64,000 nt of DNA from Streptomyces sp. NBC_01485 (GTDB taxonomy: Bacteria; Actinomycetota; Actinomycetes; Streptomycetales; Streptomycetaceae). Under the pieces are notes generated by a model, which had not been told where the DNA came from, did no database searches, and saw nothing but the letters and a program-made list of their open reading frames with translations. Below, in pieces: positions 26,060 through 33,882 of the stretch. Numbering within the stretch: position 1 is the first letter of the stretch; each line of letters starts with the position of its first letter. The DNA lies in NCBI RefSeq assembly GCF_036227125.1, contig NZ_CP109435.1:7254001-7318000 (forward strand), given 5' to 3'. A program made the translations under genes and the position numbers.

Positions 26060-27172
26060 TCAGCCGACGCCGAGACCGGCGTCGGCGACCGGGGACTCGC
26101 CCTCGGCCTTGAGGACCTTGTTCAGGATCGTCAGGTCGTAGATGCCCTTGAGGTCGGGCTGCTTCAGCAGACCGGCCTTGACCGCGTGCGCCGCCTCGGT
26201 GTTGAGGGTGGCGGCCAGCGGGTCGTTGATGAACTGGATCGACGTCCACGCCGGGTCCAGGACGTTCGTCGGCAGCGCCTTGCCGGAGTCCGCCGCCAGC
26301 TGCTTGTTCGCCGCTGCCTTGGCCGCCGCCGGGTTGGCGTTGATCCACTTGTTGGCCTCGACCGAGCCCTTCAGCACGGCCTCGACGACCTTCGGGTGCT
26401 CCGTGAGGAACTTCTGCGACACGATGATGTTCGTGATCACGAACTTCTTGTCGGGCCACAGCGACGCCTCGTCCAGCAGCACCTTGCCGCCCTCGGCGAC
26501 CAGCTTGGACGCGGTCGGCTCCGGCACCCAGGCGCCGTCGAGCGAACCGGCCTTGAAGGCGTCCGGCGTCACCTTGTTGTCGCTGCGGACGACGGTGACG
26601 TCACCCTTGCCGCTCTGCGCGTCGACCTTCCAGCCCTGCTCAGCGATCCAGTTCAGGAACGCCACGTCCTGCGTGTTGCCGAGCTGCGGCGTGGCGATCT
26701 TCTTGCCCTTGACGTCCTTCAGGGACTTGATCTTGTCCGGGTTGACGACGAGCTTCACCCCGCCGGACGCCGAACCGCCGATGATGCGCAGGCTCTTGCC
26801 GTCGGACTTGGTGTAGCCGTTGATCGCCGGGGAGGGGCCGATCCAGCCGATGTCGATGGAACCGGCGTTCAGCGCCTCGATCTCCGACGGACCGGCGTTG
26901 AAGGTGGCGTACGACGCCTTGGTCGCGCCCAGCGCCTTCTGGAAGATGCCCTGCTCACGGCCGACCAGCGCGGTCCCGTGGGTCAGGTTGCCGAAGTAGC
27001 CGATCTTGACGGTGTCGAGTCCGTCGATCTTCTGCGATCCGACGGCGACCTTCTCGTTGGCGTTGTCGGCCTTGGAGTCGGACCCGTAGCCGCAGGCGGC
27101 GAGGGTGAGCAGGGGGAGTGCGGCGACGGCGGCGAGGCCGCGGCGAAGGAAAGTGGAGCGGTTGACAGGCAC
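26060..27172 (-). CDS. ssuA: ABC transporter substrate-binding lipoprotein (SsuA type)
   Basis: 370 aa from GTG 27172, preceded by GAGAGGAA. Signal: TFLRRGLAAVAALPLLTLAACG, a lipobox with Cys near residue 27. The mature part follows the NMT1/SsuA fold: VKIGYFGNLTHGTALVGREQG, GSIDIGWIGPSPAINGYTKS, KKIATPQLGNTQDVAFLNW, GSLDGAWVPEPTASKL. The DxGWIGPxP motif is typical of sulfonate/taurine binders. It captures ligand outside the membrane and hands it to SsuC. Distance to the ATPase gene is 48 bp. Confidence 0.88.
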   Translation of the reverse strand: MPVNRSTFLRRGLAAVAALPLLTLAACGYGSDSKADNANEKVAVGSQKIDGLDTVKIGYFGNLTHGTALVGREQGIFQKALGATKASYATFNAGPSEIEALNAGSIDIGWIGPSPAINGYTKSDGKSLRIIGGSASGGVKLVVNPDKIKSLKDVKGKKIATPQLGNTQDVAFLNWIAEQGWKVDAQSGKGDVTVVRSDNKVTPDAFKAGSLDGAWVPEPTASKLVAEGGKVLLDEASLWPDKKFVITNIIVSQKFLTEHPKVVEAVLKGSVEANKWINANPAAAKAAANKQLAADSGKALPTNVLDPAWTSIQFINDPLAATLNTEAAHAVKAGLLKQPDLKGIYDLTILNKVLKAEGESPVADAGLGVG

Positions 27173-27300
27173 GGGAGGGGTTCCTCTCGTTGGCCCGGCG
27201 GTCACGGTGTTTCAGGTCGTGGCCGGGAAATCGGCAAAGGGTCTTCGTCGCTTCCGGGACGTCGGGTGGGGGGACAGGGCGCGCAGGCGGTGCGCGTACG

Positions 27301-27405
27301 TCAGAGCGCACATCGGGCCACTCCGCCCTGCCCGCTGCCGAGGGCGCCGCTGCCGATGCGGCCGCCCTCCTTCGCGAACGTCGAGTAGAAGTCGGTGGAG
27401 TTCAT
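27301..27405 (-). CDS. Possible 34-aa ORF directly after cysN
   Basis: ATG 27405 lies 3 nt after the cysN stop. The peptide starts NSTDFYSTFAKEGGR, continues Gly/Ser-rich and ends RCAL. It has no recognised family. The close spacing suits translational coupling, but there is no clear ribosome-binding site and it may be chance. The remaining 128 nt before ssuA contain nothing else recognisable. Confidence 0.25.
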   Translation of the reverse strand: MNSTDFYSTFAKEGGRIGSGALGSGQGGVARCAL

Positions 27406-27408
27406 GTC

Positions 27409-28743
27409 TCAGAAGTCCCAACCGTCGTCGTCGGACTCGTCCTTGACCGGCACCGGCGACGCGAACGACTCGCCGACCATGCCGGCGGTGAGCGTGGTGC
27501 CGTCGGCCGGGTCGATCAGGATGAACGAGCCCGTACGGCGCGAGTCCGCGTAGGAGTCCACCGGAAGCGGCACCGCGGTGCGGATCTTCACCCGGCCGAT
27601 GTCGTTGGCGACGAGCTGTCCCGGATGCGGGTGCAGGGACAGGTCGTCGAGCGTGAGACGGGACGGAATGTCCTTGACGATCGCCTTGACCGTACGGGTG
27701 CCGTGCTTGATCAGCACCCGGTGGCCGACGGTCAGCGGCTGGTCGGCGACGTGGCACACGGTCGCCTCGACGTCCTGCGTGATGGGCGGCGCGTCCTTGG
27801 TCGGCACGATCAGGTCGCCGCGCGAGATGTCGACGTCGTCCGCGAGCAGCACGGTCACCGACTGGGTCGTCCACGCCGCGTCCACCGGCTCGCCCAGCAG
27901 GTCGATGCCGGAGATCGTCGACGTACGCCCGGACGGCAGGACGGTGACCGCCTCGCCCACCCGGAACGTCCCGGCCGCGATCTGGCCCGCGTAGCCCCGG
28001 TAGTCCGGGTGTTCGGCGGTCTGCGGCCGGATCACATACTGCACGGGCAGCCGCGCGTGGCAGTGCGCCAGGTCGTGACTGACCGGAACCGTCTCCAGGT
28101 GCTCCAGGAAGGTCGGACCGCCGTACCAGTCCATGTTCGCCGACGGGTCCACCACGTTGTCCCCGGCGAGCGCCGAGATCGGGATCGCGGTGACCTCGGG
28201 AACGCCCAGTTCGCTCGCGTACGCCGTGAACTCCTCGGCGATCGCCGCGAACACGGTCTCCCGGTACTCGACGAGGTCCATCTTGTTGACGGCGAGCACG
28301 ACGTGCGGCACCCGCAGCAGCGCCGCGATCGCCGCGTGCCGGCGGGTCTGCTCCACCACGCCGTTGCGGGCGTCGACGAGGATCACCGTCAGCTCGGCCG
28401 TGGAGGCACCCGTCACCATGTTGCGGGTGTACTGCACGTGACCGGGCGTGTCGGCGAGGATGAACCGCCGCTTGAGGGTGGCGAAGTAGCGGTAGGCCAC
28501 GTCGATGGTGATGCCCTGCTCGCGCTCGGCGCGCAGACCGTCGGTGAGGAGGGCCAGGTCGGGGGTGTCCTGGCCGCGGCTCGCCGAGACCCGCTCGACG
28601 GCCTCCAACTGGTCGGTGAGGATCGACTTGGAGTCGTGCAGCAGCCGGCCCACCAGGGTGGACTTGCCGTCGTCGACGGAACCGGCGGTGGCGAACCGCA
28701 GCAGGGTCGTGGCCGAGAGCTCCTCGGCGGTGAGCGTGCTCAT
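27409..28743 (-). CDS. cysN: Sulfate adenylyltransferase subunit 1 (CysN GTPase)
   Basis: 444 aa. CysN is the GTPase subunit that drives ATP sulfurylase (CysD) to make adenosine 5'-phosphosulfate. Seen: G1 GSVDDGKST (21-29), G3 DTPGHVQY, G4 NKMDL, and EF-Tu-like domain II/III segments (AGTFRVGEAVTVLPSG, GDLIVPTKDAPP). Some actinobacterial proteins are CysNC fusions; here CysN ends in DDDGWDF without a kinase, consistent with the separate cysC. It starts 2 nt after cysD. Confidence 0.96.
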   Translation of the reverse strand: MSTLTAEELSATTLLRFATAGSVDDGKSTLVGRLLHDSKSILTDQLEAVERVSASRGQDTPDLALLTDGLRAEREQGITIDVAYRYFATLKRRFILADTPGHVQYTRNMVTGASTAELTVILVDARNGVVEQTRRHAAIAALLRVPHVVLAVNKMDLVEYRETVFAAIAEEFTAYASELGVPEVTAIPISALAGDNVVDPSANMDWYGGPTFLEHLETVPVSHDLAHCHARLPVQYVIRPQTAEHPDYRGYAGQIAAGTFRVGEAVTVLPSGRTSTISGIDLLGEPVDAAWTTQSVTVLLADDVDISRGDLIVPTKDAPPITQDVEATVCHVADQPLTVGHRVLIKHGTRTVKAIVKDIPSRLTLDDLSLHPHPGQLVANDIGRVKIRTAVPLPVDSYADSRRTGSFILIDPADGTTLTAGMVGESFASPVPVKDESDDDGWDF

Positions 28744-28745
28744 GG

Positions 28746-29684
28746 TTAGAAGTACCCCTCGCGCTTGCGGTCTTCCATCGCGGCCTCGGACATCTTGTCG
28801 TCGGCGCGGGTCGCGCCGCGCTCGGTGAGCCGGGACGCGGCGATCTCGGCGATGACGTCGTCCAGCGTCACGGCGTCGGAGTCGACGGCGCCGGTGCAGG
28901 ACATGTCACCGACGGTCCGGTAGCGGACGAGGCGCTTCTCGACGCTCTCGCCGTCCTTGGGGCCGCCCCACTCACCGGCGGTCAGCCACATGCCGCCGCG
29001 CCGGAACACCTCCCGCTCGTGCGCGAAGTAGATCTCCGGCAGTTCGATGCCCTCGCGGGCGATGTACTGCCAGACGTCCAGCTCGGTCCAGTTGCTCAGC
29101 GGGAACACGCGTACGTGCTCGCCGGGCGCGTGCCGCCCGTTGTAGAGGTTCCACAGCTCGGGGCGCTGGCGGCGGGGGTCCCACTGGGAGAACTCGTCGC
29201 GCAGGGAGAACACCCGCTCCTTCGCGCGGGCCTTCTCCTCGTCCCGCCGGCCGCCGCCGAAGACCGCGTCGAACTTCTCCGACTGGATCTTCTCGGTCAG
29301 CGGCAGCGTCTGCAGCGGGTTGCGCGTGCCGTCGGGACGTTCCTTCAGCACACCGCTGTCGATGTAGTCCTGCACAGAGGCCACATGCAGGCGCAGCCCG
29401 TGCGCCGCGACCACGCGGTCGCGGTACTCCAGCACATCCGGGAAGTTGTGTCCGGTGTCCACGTGCAGCAGCGAGAAGGGGATCGCCGCCGGGGCGAACG
29501 CCTTCAGCGCCAGATGCAGCATGACGATGGAGTCCTTGCCGCCGGAGAACAGGATCACCGGGTTCTCGAACTCCCCCGCCACCTCACGGAAGATGTGCAC
29601 CGCCTCGGACTCCAGGGCGTCCAGGTGGCTGAGGGCGTACGGGCCGGCCGTGCCCTCCTTGGCCGTGGCGACGGTCGTCGTCAT
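28746..29684 (-). CDS. cysD: Sulfate adenylyltransferase subunit 2 (CysD)
   Basis: 312 aa PP-loop ATP pyrophosphatase. Motif SGGKDS at 47-52 (NPVILFSGGKDSIVMLHLA), followed by LHVDTGHNFP, VFGGGRRDEEKARAKER, and VFPLSNWTELDVWQYIA. It catalyses ATP + sulfate to APS + PPi with CysN. Its ATG overlaps the cysC stop by 4 nt, so cysC-cysD-cysN are translationally coupled. Full length with all motifs. Confidence 0.96.
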   Translation of the reverse strand: MTTTVATAKEGTAGPYALSHLDALESEAVHIFREVAGEFENPVILFSGGKDSIVMLHLALKAFAPAAIPFSLLHVDTGHNFPDVLEYRDRVVAAHGLRLHVASVQDYIDSGVLKERPDGTRNPLQTLPLTEKIQSEKFDAVFGGGRRDEEKARAKERVFSLRDEFSQWDPRRQRPELWNLYNGRHAPGEHVRVFPLSNWTELDVWQYIAREGIELPEIYFAHEREVFRRGGMWLTAGEWGGPKDGESVEKRLVRYRTVGDMSCTGAVDSDAVTLDDVIAEIAASRLTERGATRADDKMSEAAMEDRKREGYF

Positions 29685-30217
29685 GCCAGTCCCCTCTCGC
29701 TGAGCAGGGCGTACAGCGACGCCGCGGACTCCTGCACGGTCTGGTCCTGGGACTCGATGCGCAGATCGGGCGACTCGGGCGTCTCGTACGGGTCGTCGAC
29801 ACCGGTGAGCCCGGTCAGCTCGCCCGCCGCCTGCTTGGCGTACAGGCCCTTCACGTCACGGACCGAGCACACCTCGACCGGAGTCGCCACGTGCACCTCC
29901 AGGTAGGCGGTCGCGCTCTTCTGGTGGCGCTCGCGCACCGCGTCACGGCTGTCCGCGTACGGCGCGATCACCGGCACCAGCGCCTTCACACCGTTGCGGG
30001 CGAGCAACTCGGCGAGGAAGCCGATGCGTTGGACGTTGACGTGCCGGTCCTCGCGGCTGAAACCGAGGCCCGCGGAGATGAACTCGCGGATCTCGTCGCC
30101 GTCGAGCACCTCGACGAGGTGGCCCTCCGCACGCAGCCGGTCGGCCAGCTCGCGGGCGATGGTGGTCTTGCCGGCACTCGGCAGACCCGTGAGCCAGACG
30201 GTGGCTCCGGTCGTCAC
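29681..30217 (-). CDS. cysC: Adenylylsulfate kinase (CysC)
   Basis: 178 aa from GTG 30217, with GGGAGAA just upstream; this is the usual length. The frame continues upstream to ATG 30328, adding an Ala/Thr-rich stretch that is not conserved. P-loop GLPSAGKTT (11-19), FSREDRHVNVQRIGFLAELLA, VIAPYADSRDAVRERH, and VKGLYAKQAAGELTGLTGVDDPYE are canonical. It phosphorylates APS to PAPS. Its presence alongside a CysH with APS-reductase-type cysteines raises the question of which nucleotide is reduced. Confidence 0.93.
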   Translation of the reverse strand: MTTGATVWLTGLPSAGKTTIARELADRLRAEGHLVEVLDGDEIREFISAGLGFSREDRHVNVQRIGFLAELLARNGVKALVPVIAPYADSRDAVRERHQKSATAYLEVHVATPVEVCSVRDVKGLYAKQAAGELTGLTGVDDPYETPESPDLRIESQDQTVQESAASLYALLSERGLA

Positions 30218-30333
30218 GTGGTTCTCCCGGTTCGTAGAAGTGGGGAAAGCAGAGGCAGTTGAGGCAGCGGAGGAAGTCGGGGGAGTGAGGGAAGCGCGGG
30301 TTGGCGGGGTCGTGGCGGTCGCGGTCATCGTGA

Positions 30334-31044
30334 TCAGCCGTGCAGCCCGCACTCGGTCTTCGCGCGTCCCGCCCAGCGGCCGGCGCGCGCGTCCTCGCCG
30401 TCGAGGACCCGGCGCGTGCAGGGGGCGCAGCCGACCGATGCGTAACCGTCCGTCAACAGAGGGTTGGTCAGCACGCCGTGCTCGGCAACGTACGCGTCGA
30501 CGTCGTCCTGGGTCCATCGGGCGATAGGGGAGATCTTGACCTTCTGGCGCTTATCGTCCCAACCGACGACGGGAGTGTTCGCGCGGGTCGGCGACTCGTC
30601 GCGGCGCAGCCCGGTCGCCCAGGCCGTGTAGCCCGCGAGCCCCTCCTCCAGCGGCTGCACCTTGCGCAGCTTGCAGCACAGGTCGGGGTCGAGGTCGTGC
30701 AGCTTCGGCCCGAACTCGGCGTCCTGCTCGGCGACCGTCCGGCGCGGGGTGAGCGTGATGACGTTGACGTCCATCACGGCCTCGACCGCGTCCCGGGTGC
30801 CGATGGTCTCGGGGAAGTGGTAGCCGGTGTCGAGGAACACGACGTCCACGCCCTTGCGGACCCGGGACGCCAGGTGAGCGACGACGGCGTCCTCCATGGA
30901 GGACGTCACGCAGAACCGCTCGCCGAACGTGTCCACCGCCCACTGGAGGATCTCCAGCGCGGAGGCGTCCTCCAGATCACGGCCCGCCTGCTCGGCGAGC
31001 CGCTTCAACTCGTCGTCCGTACGGCCTTTCTGAGCCGTGGTCAT
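30334..31044 (-). CDS. cysH: Phosphoadenylyl-/adenylylsulfate reductase (CysH)
   Basis: 236 aa; ATG 31044 behind GGAGGGG. Reduces activated sulfate to sulfite with thioredoxin. Seen: CVTSSMEDAVVAHL, VVFLDTGYHFPET, LCCKLRKVQPLEEGL, GLRRDESPTRA, and the C-terminal catalytic ECGLHG (C232). Cysteines C123, C124, C206 and C209 form the CC...CxxC set that carries a [4Fe-4S] cluster in APS-type reductases; the E. coli PAPS enzyme lacks it. The ATG overlaps the stop of the small zinc-ribbon gene by 4 nt. Reaction is firm; APS versus PAPS preference is inferred from the cysteines. Confidence 0.94.
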   Translation of the reverse strand: MTTAQKGRTDDELKRLAEQAGRDLEDASALEILQWAVDTFGERFCVTSSMEDAVVAHLASRVRKGVDVVFLDTGYHFPETIGTRDAVEAVMDVNVITLTPRRTVAEQDAEFGPKLHDLDPDLCCKLRKVQPLEEGLAGYTAWATGLRRDESPTRANTPVVGWDDKRQKVKISPIARWTQDDVDAYVAEHGVLTNPLLTDGYASVGCAPCTRRVLDGEDARAGRWAGRAKTECGLHG

Positions 31045-31220
31045 ATCCGGTCCCCTCCGTCGTCGGCTCGCTGAACTCCGCGGGCGAGCAGCCCGAGGAA
31101 CTTCAGCTGGAATGCGCGGTTGCACGCGGCGCATTCCCAGGCGCCGTGGCCCTGCTCGCTCGGACGCAGGTCCTCGTCGCCGCAGTAGGGGCAGTAGAAG
31201 GGGGCGGCGCGCTCGCTCAT
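31041..31220 (-). CDS. 59-aa zinc-ribbon protein between sulfite reductase and cysH
   Basis: ATG 31220 to TGA 31041. Two CxxC pairs, FYCPYCGDED and WECAACNRAF, are spaced like a rubredoxin/zinc-ribbon knuckle, followed by QLKFLGLLARG. It overlaps the sulfite-reductase stop by ATGA and the cysH start by ATGA, so all three are coupled. From memory, a small protein of this type occupies the same place in other Streptomyces sulfate-assimilation loci. Its role is unknown; metal binding with an electron-transfer, chaperone or regulatory job is possible. Confidence 0.8.
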   Translation of the reverse strand: MSERAAPFYCPYCGDEDLRPSEQGHGAWECAACNRAFQLKFLGLLARGVQRADDGGDRI

Positions 31221-32914
31221 GAGAGGGACTCCTCGCTGGCCCGCGAGGCCCAGGCGGCGAACCGCTCGCCGTCCTCGCGCTCCTCCTGGAACCGCTTCAG
31301 CACCCGTTCCACGTAGTCCGGCAGCTCGTCCGAAGTGACCTTCAGACCACGGACCTTGCGGCCGAAACCGGCTTCCAGACCGAGCGCGCCGCCCAGGTGC
31401 ACCTGGAAGCCCTCGACCTGCTCGCCCCGGTCGTCGAGGACCAGTTGGCCCTTGAGACCGATGTCCGCGACCTGGATTCGGGCGCAGGCGTTCGGGCAGC
31501 CGTTGATGTTGATGGTGATCGGCTCGTCGAACTCCGGGATGCGGCGCTCCAGTTCGTCGATGAGCTGGGAGCCGCGCACCTTGGTCTCGACGATGGCGAG
31601 CTTGCAGTACTCGATGCCAGTGCAGGCCATGGTGCCGCGCCGGAACGGGGAGGGCTTGGCGGTCAGGTCCAGCGCCTCGAGCGCCTCGACCAGCGACTCG
31701 ACCTCGGTCTCCGCGACGTCGAGGACGATCATCTTCTGCTCGACGGTGGTACGGACCCGGCCCGAGCCGTGCGCCTCGGCGAGCTCCGCGATCTTCGTCA
31801 GGGTCGCGCCGTCCACGCGGCCGACGCGCGGGGCGAAACCGACGTAGAACAGGCCGTCCTGCTGCCGGTGCACGCCGACGTGGTCGCGCCACCGGGCGAC
31901 CGGCTGGTCCGGGGCAGGGCCGTCGACCAGCTTGCGCTGGAGGTAGTCGTCCTCCAGGATCTGGCGGAACTTCTCCGGGCCCCAGTCGGCGACCAGGAAC
32001 TTCAGGCGGGCGCGGGTGCGCAGCCGCCGGTAGCCGTGGTCGCGGAAGATCGAGATGACGCCCTCGTAGACGTCCGGGACCTCGTCCAGCGGGACCCAGG
32101 CGCCGAGCCGGACGCCGATCTTGGGGTTGGTGGAGAGGCCGCCGCCGACCCACACGTCGAAGCCGGGGCCGTGCTCGGGGTGGTGCACGCCCACGAACGC
32201 GATGTCGTTGATCTCGTGCGCCACGTCCAGCAGCGGCGAGCCGGAGACCGCGGACTTGAACTTGCGGGGCAGGTTCGAGAAGTCCTTGTTGCCGATGATC
32301 CGGCGGTGGATCTCGTCGATGGCCGGGGTGCCGTCGATGATCTCGTCCTCGGCGATGCCGGCCACCGGCGAGCCGATGATCACGCGGGGCGTGTCGCCGC
32401 AGGCCTCGGTGGTGGACAGTCCGACCGCCTCCAGGCGGTTCCAGATCTCCGGGACGTCCTCGATGCGGATCCAGTGGTACTGGATGTTCTGCCGGTCGGT
32501 GATGTCCGCGGTGCCGCGGGCGAACTCCTGCGAGATCTCGCCGATCACCCTCAGCTGCCCGGTGGTGAGCCGGCCGCCGTCGATGCGCACCCGCAGCATG
32601 AAGTACTCGTCGTCCAGCTCCTCCGGCTCCAGGATCGCGGTCTTGCCGCCGTCGATCCCGGGCTTGCGCTGGGTGTACAGGCCCCACCAGCGCATCCGGC
32701 CGCGCAGGTCGTTGGGGTCGATCGAGTCGAAGCCCCGCTTCGAGTAGATCGTCTCAATGCGTGTCCGCACATTGAGACCGTCGTCGTCCTTCTTGAACTG
32801 CTCGTTGCCGTTCAGCGGGGTGAAGTGCCCCGCGGCCCACTGGCCCTCACCGCGGTGACGGCTCACCTTGCGGCGGGGAGTCTCTGCGGCAGGGTTCTGC
32901 GGGGTGGCGGCCAT
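31217..32914 (-). CDS. sir: Ferredoxin-dependent sulfite reductase (nitrite/sulfite reductase family)
   Basis: 565 aa. Reduces sulfite to sulfide with six electrons from ferredoxin, using siroheme and a [4Fe-4S] cluster. Seen: cluster cysteines C431, C437 (MACTGIEYC), C473 and C477 (NGCPNACAR); two NIR_SIR ferredoxin-like half-domains; siroheme-contact residues around ADITDRQNIQYHW. Y80 (WWGLYTQR) and C172 (EACGDTPR) match the positions of the covalent Tyr-Cys pair in the mycobacterial SirA enzyme, supporting sulfite rather than nitrite as substrate. First enzyme gene of the block and downstream of a cysteine leader peptide. Confidence 0.94.
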   Translation of the reverse strand: MAATPQNPAAETPRRKVSRHRGEGQWAAGHFTPLNGNEQFKKDDDGLNVRTRIETIYSKRGFDSIDPNDLRGRMRWWGLYTQRKPGIDGGKTAILEPEELDDEYFMLRVRIDGGRLTTGQLRVIGEISQEFARGTADITDRQNIQYHWIRIEDVPEIWNRLEAVGLSTTEACGDTPRVIIGSPVAGIAEDEIIDGTPAIDEIHRRIIGNKDFSNLPRKFKSAVSGSPLLDVAHEINDIAFVGVHHPEHGPGFDVWVGGGLSTNPKIGVRLGAWVPLDEVPDVYEGVISIFRDHGYRRLRTRARLKFLVADWGPEKFRQILEDDYLQRKLVDGPAPDQPVARWRDHVGVHRQQDGLFYVGFAPRVGRVDGATLTKIAELAEAHGSGRVRTTVEQKMIVLDVAETEVESLVEALEALDLTAKPSPFRRGTMACTGIEYCKLAIVETKVRGSQLIDELERRIPEFDEPITININGCPNACARIQVADIGLKGQLVLDDRGEQVEGFQVHLGGALGLEAGFGRKVRGLKVTSDELPDYVERVLKRFQEEREDGERFAAWASRASEESLS

Positions 32915-32956
32915 GATGGATACGTCCTTCGGGACAGGCGGGAAGCGGCTCTGACC

Positions 32957-32989
32957 TGCGCTTATAGGCGCACACGGGCATGCGTGCGC
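32957..32989 (-). promoter_or_regulatory. Alternative hairpins in the sir leader (attenuator candidate)
   Basis: On the minus-strand transcript two small hairpins share bases: one spans 32968-32989 (GCGCACGC with GTGTGCGC, one mismatch) and the other spans 32957-32972 (GTGCGCC segment with AAGCGCA). They cannot form together, and they lie between the leader peptide stop and the sir start. This suits attenuation, but folding has not been computed. Confidence 0.35.
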
Positions 32990-33041
32990 GGCGTTGCGCG
33001 GGGAGGAGGCGGGAACGTTCGGAAAGCGGTGGTGGTGCGGC

Positions 33042-33125
33042 TCAGCGCGCCGGACAGATGGCGCTGGACATGCGGCAGAGGTCGACGTGCCGCCGACTCA
33101 CCAAGGCGATTCCGGTTCCGGACAT
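33042..33125 (-). CDS. Cysteine-containing leader peptide upstream of sulfite reductase
   Basis: A 27-codon frame (ATG 33125; GTG 33101 would give 19 residues) whose C-terminal part reads RRHVDLCRMSSAIC and PAR, stop at 33042. Peptides with the pattern RRHVDLCR...C are annotated in actinobacteria as putative leader peptides before sulfur genes. The two Cys codons could let ribosome stalling sense cysteinyl-tRNA and control the downstream operon. It lies 127 nt before the sir ATG on the same strand. The start codon is uncertain; neither candidate has a strong ribosome-binding site. Confidence 0.72.
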   Translation of the reverse strand: MSGTGIALVSRRHVDLCRMSSAICPAR

Positions 33126-33296
33126 GACGAAAGCGTGTCACGGCGTTCTGGACACAGTCCAGCTTCGTCCGAGATGCGGACACCCTTGTCCCGGTATGTG
33201 AGACAGGGGTGGCGTCGATCACATGACGTGCACGGGCCCTTGTCCTCGCAGGTCGCAGCGGGTACGAGCGGTATGGGCCGGGTGCGGGCGGCCGGG
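33126..33296. other. Intergenic region upstream of the sulfur leader
   Basis: Must contain the minus-strand promoter for the leader and the sulfur block, and it also lies downstream of the GNAT gene. No clear -35/-10 pair or hairpin was picked out by eye. Confidence 0.4.
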
Positions 33297-33869
33297 TCAG
33301 GACGGGAAGGCACCCGGCCAGGGGCCCGGCGCGGACACCTCGGGCTGCTCCTCGACCTCGGTGTCGAACAGCTTGAAACCGCGCCGCTGGTAGTTGTCCA
33401 TCGCGTGCTCGCCGTCCAGGCTGCACGTGTGCAGCCACACCCGCTTGGTCTGCGGCAGCCCGGGCCAGCGGTCCGCGAGCTCCCACGCGCGGGCGGCGCC
33501 CTGCGACAGCAGGTGGCCGCCGATCCCCCGCCCCCGGAAGGCCGGCACCAGGCCGAAGTAGACGATCTCCACGACCCCGTCGTCCTGCGGCTCCAGCTCC
33601 ACGTATCCGGCCGGCGTGCCCCGGTCGTACGCGACCCAGGTCTCGACCCCCGGCCGCGCCAGGTGCTCCTGCCACTGCGCGTACGTCCAGCGCAGCCGGT
33701 CGATCCAGCGGATGTCCCCGCCGACGGACGCGTACAGGAAGCGGCTGAACTCGGGGGAGGGGACCTCGGAGCGGACGACCCGGACGTCGCCCTCGGGCGC
33801 GGCGGCCGGGAGGAGGTCGGCCGGGTCGGTCTGCTCCAGGGACCAGGTGGTCACGGGAATGTTGGTCAT
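33297..33869 (-). CDS. GNAT-family N-acetyltransferase
   Basis: 190 aa. The acetyl-CoA-binding motif A is clear: VVEIVYFGLVPAFRGRGIGGHLLSQ (R/Q-x-x-G-x-G/A pattern in RGRGIGG), and motif B-like VWLHTCSLDGEHAMDNYQRRGFKLF follows. It transfers an acetyl group to an amine of an unknown acceptor. The N-terminal half (EFSRFLYASVGGDIRWIDRL) is typical of a Streptomyces subgroup. ATG 33869 has a weak ribosome-binding site. It is co-directional with the sulfur block but beyond the leader. Confidence 0.88.
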   Translation of the reverse strand: MTNIPVTTWSLEQTDPADLLPAAAPEGDVRVVRSEVPSPEFSRFLYASVGGDIRWIDRLRWTYAQWQEHLARPGVETWVAYDRGTPAGYVELEPQDDGVVEIVYFGLVPAFRGRGIGGHLLSQGAARAWELADRWPGLPQTKRVWLHTCSLDGEHAMDNYQRRGFKLFDTEVEEQPEVSAPGPWPGAFPS

Positions 33870-33882
33870 GCCCGTCAGGGAA

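Noticed and set aside
30218..30328. Longer CysC with an Ala/Thr-rich N-terminal extension
   Set aside because: Not conserved in APS kinases; GTG 30217 has a good ribosome-binding site and gives the standard 178 residues.
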